Positions 14,253-15,228 of a stretch of DNA of 15,228 bases are shown piece after piece. Every line of letters begins with the position of its first letter. The stretch's first letter is position 1. The position numbers were made by a program, and so were the translations under genes. The notes below the pieces were generated by a model, which saw only the letters and a list, made by a program, of their open reading frames with translations, was not told the origin of the DNA and did not search any database. The DNA is taken from NCBI GenBank assembly GCA_964517495.1, contig CAZFER010000104.1:1-15228 (forward strand), given 5' to 3'. This DNA is from CAZFER01 sp964517495 (GTDB lineage Bacteria > Hinthialibacterota > Hinthialibacteria > Hinthialibacterales > Hinthialibacteraceae).

Positions 14253-14344
14253 AGAAAAAAGCACAATGGGTTTGGCAGCGTCGCTTTTGGGAGCATTTCA
14301 TCCGAAACGAACTGGTTCAGACAAAAGTCACACAAAAGGAATAA
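14162..14344 (+). pseudogene. RAYT (REP-associated tyrosine transposase) fragment
   Basis: 60 codons between a TGA at 14159 and the TAA at 14342-14344. The frame reads FAIKNQFTRKYS, then LSLSRIKKKAQWVWQRRFWEH (outline), then FIRNE. WQRRFWEH (14273-14296) followed by IRxE is a hallmark of the C-terminal part of Y1 RAYT transposases, normally preceded by an IKxxFTR helix and followed by YIHxNPVKHG. The HUH and catalytic tyrosine regions are absent and the sequence ends shortly after IRNE, so it is dead. It has no start codon of its own. RAYTs are the enzymes linked to REP palindromes, and REP-like palindromes lie just upstream. Confidence 0.72.
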
Positions 14345-14349
14345 GAACA

Positions 14350-14610
14350 ATGAGTTCACAATTACTACAGGAAATCCTCGCAAAAGCGGAACAACTCAGC
14401 CCGGAAGAACAAAGGCAGGTGATCGACTCTTTGGCAAGGAAAGTTGAGAATGAGAAAACGTTGACAGATAGACCACAACGAAAATGGATGGATATAGCGG
14501 GGCGGCTGCCTTATCCCGCTTACGGCGAGGATGCTCAAACGTATATCTCAAAATTACGACAAGAAGCGGATCGAGAGAGAAATAATCAAATTCGGTGTGA
14601 CCACTCATGA
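14350..14610 (+). CDS. VapB-like antitoxin of a PIN-domain module
   Basis: 86 residues from the ATG at 14350, with AAAGGA 9 bases upstream; a longer in-frame extension to 14266 runs through the RAYT fragment and is rejected. The N-terminal LLQEILAKAEQLSPEEQRQVIDSLA (outline 5-29) is the helical start seen in DUF2281-like antitoxins. KWMDIAGRLPYPAYGEDAQTYISKLRQEADRER (outline 45-77) resembles toxin-wrapping tails of antitoxins next to PIN genes. It overlaps the PIN ORF by ATGA. Its toxin is truncated, so this may now be an orphan antitoxin. Confidence 0.75.
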   Translation: MSSQLLQEILAKAEQLSPEEQRQVIDSLARKVENEKTLTDRPQRKWMDIAGRLPYPAYGEDAQTYISKLRQEADRERNNQIRCDHS

Positions 14611-14768
14611 GTGAAATGTCAACTTTGAAGATACAAAACATTTTTCTTGATACCGCTCCACTTATCTATTTTGTCGAGAAACATCCAGAATATATTTCTC
14701 GCTTGCAACCTGTTTTTGAACGGTTTGACCGTCTGGCCAGCCTTTCATCCAGAGCATCCAGATTCTGA
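14607..14768 (+). pseudogene. Truncated PIN-domain (VapC-like) toxin
   Basis: 53 residues from the ATG at 14607 to the TGA at 14766-14768. NIFLDTAPLIYFVEKHP (11-27) is the first PIN strand and helix with the first catalytic acid D15. VFERF continues as expected. The protein then breaks into ASLSSRASRF and stops, where a PIN domain needs about 130 residues and three more acids. The next gene starts 42 bases later, so the missing part has been deleted, not just frame-shifted. It cannot be an active RNase. Confidence 0.8.
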
Positions 14769-14809
14769 CAAAAAGTATAAACCATAATTTGAAACGGAGA
14801 ATGAACACA

Positions 14810-15228
14810 ATGTACAAACACAGAATGATGCTTCCCCTATTGTTGGTATTTACCATGTTAATGCTAAATGTGTTAATCGCTCTTGCCGAGCCGCCTTCAA
14901 TCACCAATATGCAGGCCTCGCAGCGGCAGGACGGGTCTATGAAGGTGGATATATATTATGACCTGGCCGATCCCGATAGTGATCGGGTGAAGATATCTCT
15001 CGTGTTAGAGGATGATGACCCCGATAGCGAGGATATTATTCCCATCACGCTGGAAGGGGATGTTGGCGTTGTTGAAGTCGGTGCAGGAAAACATATTGTT
15101 TGGGATGCCTTGGCCGATTCTCCCGGAGTCTATGGAAAACGTTACCGCTTCGCCATTACCGCGGATGATGCAGGTCCTTTTGCCATTACTATTGACTTGC
15201 CAGATTTACCCTCAGGGGCCACTAAACT
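14810..15228 (+). CDS. Secreted protein with the beta-domain often found before FGE/SUMF1 modules (cut by window end)
   Basis: 139 residues are visible and no stop is reached. Residues 1-26 form a signal peptide (LPLLLVFTMLMLNVLIALA, cleavage ALA-EPP). The following domain reads ITNMQASQRQDGSMKVDIYYDLADPDSD (outline), then a GDVG turn, GKHIVWDALAD, and YRFAITADD. This pattern is common in exported proteins of Planctomycetota-like and candidate-phylum bacteria, usually followed by a formylglycine-generating-enzyme-like (SUMF1) domain; that domain is expected beyond 15228 and is not visible. GGAG at 14796-14799 is 10 bases from the ATG at 14810; an in-frame ATG at 14801 lies too close to it. 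Confidence 0.7.
   Translation, partial: MYKHRMMLPLLLVFTMLMLNVLIALAEPPSITNMQASQRQDGSMKVDIYYDLADPDSDRVKISLVLEDDDPDSEDIIPITLEGDVGVVEVGAGKHIVWDALADSPGVYGKRYRFAITADDAGPFAITIDLPDLPSGATK

Noticed and set aside
14266..14349. Longer antitoxin start at 14266
   Set aside because: The extension overlaps the RAYT-coding stretch in another frame, while the ATG at 14350 has its own AAAGGA site.
14662..14907. Minus-strand ORF across the truncated PIN gene and the start of the secreted protein
   Set aside because: It is antisense to two supported reading frames and is only hydrophobic because it mirrors a signal peptide region.

Overview
The window is bacterial, about 43-45% GC by eye. It carries peptidoglycan synthesis and recycling genes, secreted plant- or mucin-type glycosidases, a decayed type IV pilin-like N-terminus, and a secreted protein with a domain often seen in front of formylglycine-generating-enzyme-like modules. 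That mix is typical of uncultivated, polysaccharide-degrading groups (Hydrogenedentota, Sumerlaeota, Omnitrophota, Planctomycetota-like). The phylum is inference; no marker gene here fixes it.

Layout. 1-29: 3' end of a tRNA-Gly, followed by a nested inverted repeat. 333-608 (-): a small cysteine-rich GDCCVxC-family protein. 609-1247: mostly non-coding, with a frameshifted pilin-like N-terminus at about 847-1000. 1248-7663: a glycan block made of a secreted GH51 arabinofuranosidase (+), a convergent large secreted GH101/DUF5696-like TIM-barrel protein (-) only 4 bp away, and a divergent NamZ/DUF1343 exo-muramidase (+). 7726-8067 (-): an unrecognised small protein. 8264-8296: a G-rich palindromic repeat that also supplies the ribosome binding site of the next gene. 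8302-12005: an operon of alpha/beta hydrolase, membrane-extended MurF and Ddl, which together make D-Ala-D-Ala and attach it to the UDP-MurNAc peptide.

12006-14768 is an accessory island. It holds three antitoxin-first modules: MNT-HEPN, HicB-HicA, and a VapB-like antitoxin with a truncated PIN toxin. The first two are preceded by near-identical leaders of about 361 and 325 bp (12020-12380 and 13102-13426). The similarity runs up to the ATG and stops there, so the same leader sits in front of unrelated coding sequences. The leaders are chains of REP-like palindromes, and one palindrome block recurs a third time at 13864-13898. A fragment of a REP-associated tyrosine transposase (RAYT) lies at 14162-14344, hidden in a shifted frame under another ORF. 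I read the island as a repeat-driven assembly of toxin-antitoxin cassettes and regard it as the most interesting part of the window. From 14810 to the right edge is the start of a secreted protein that runs off the window.
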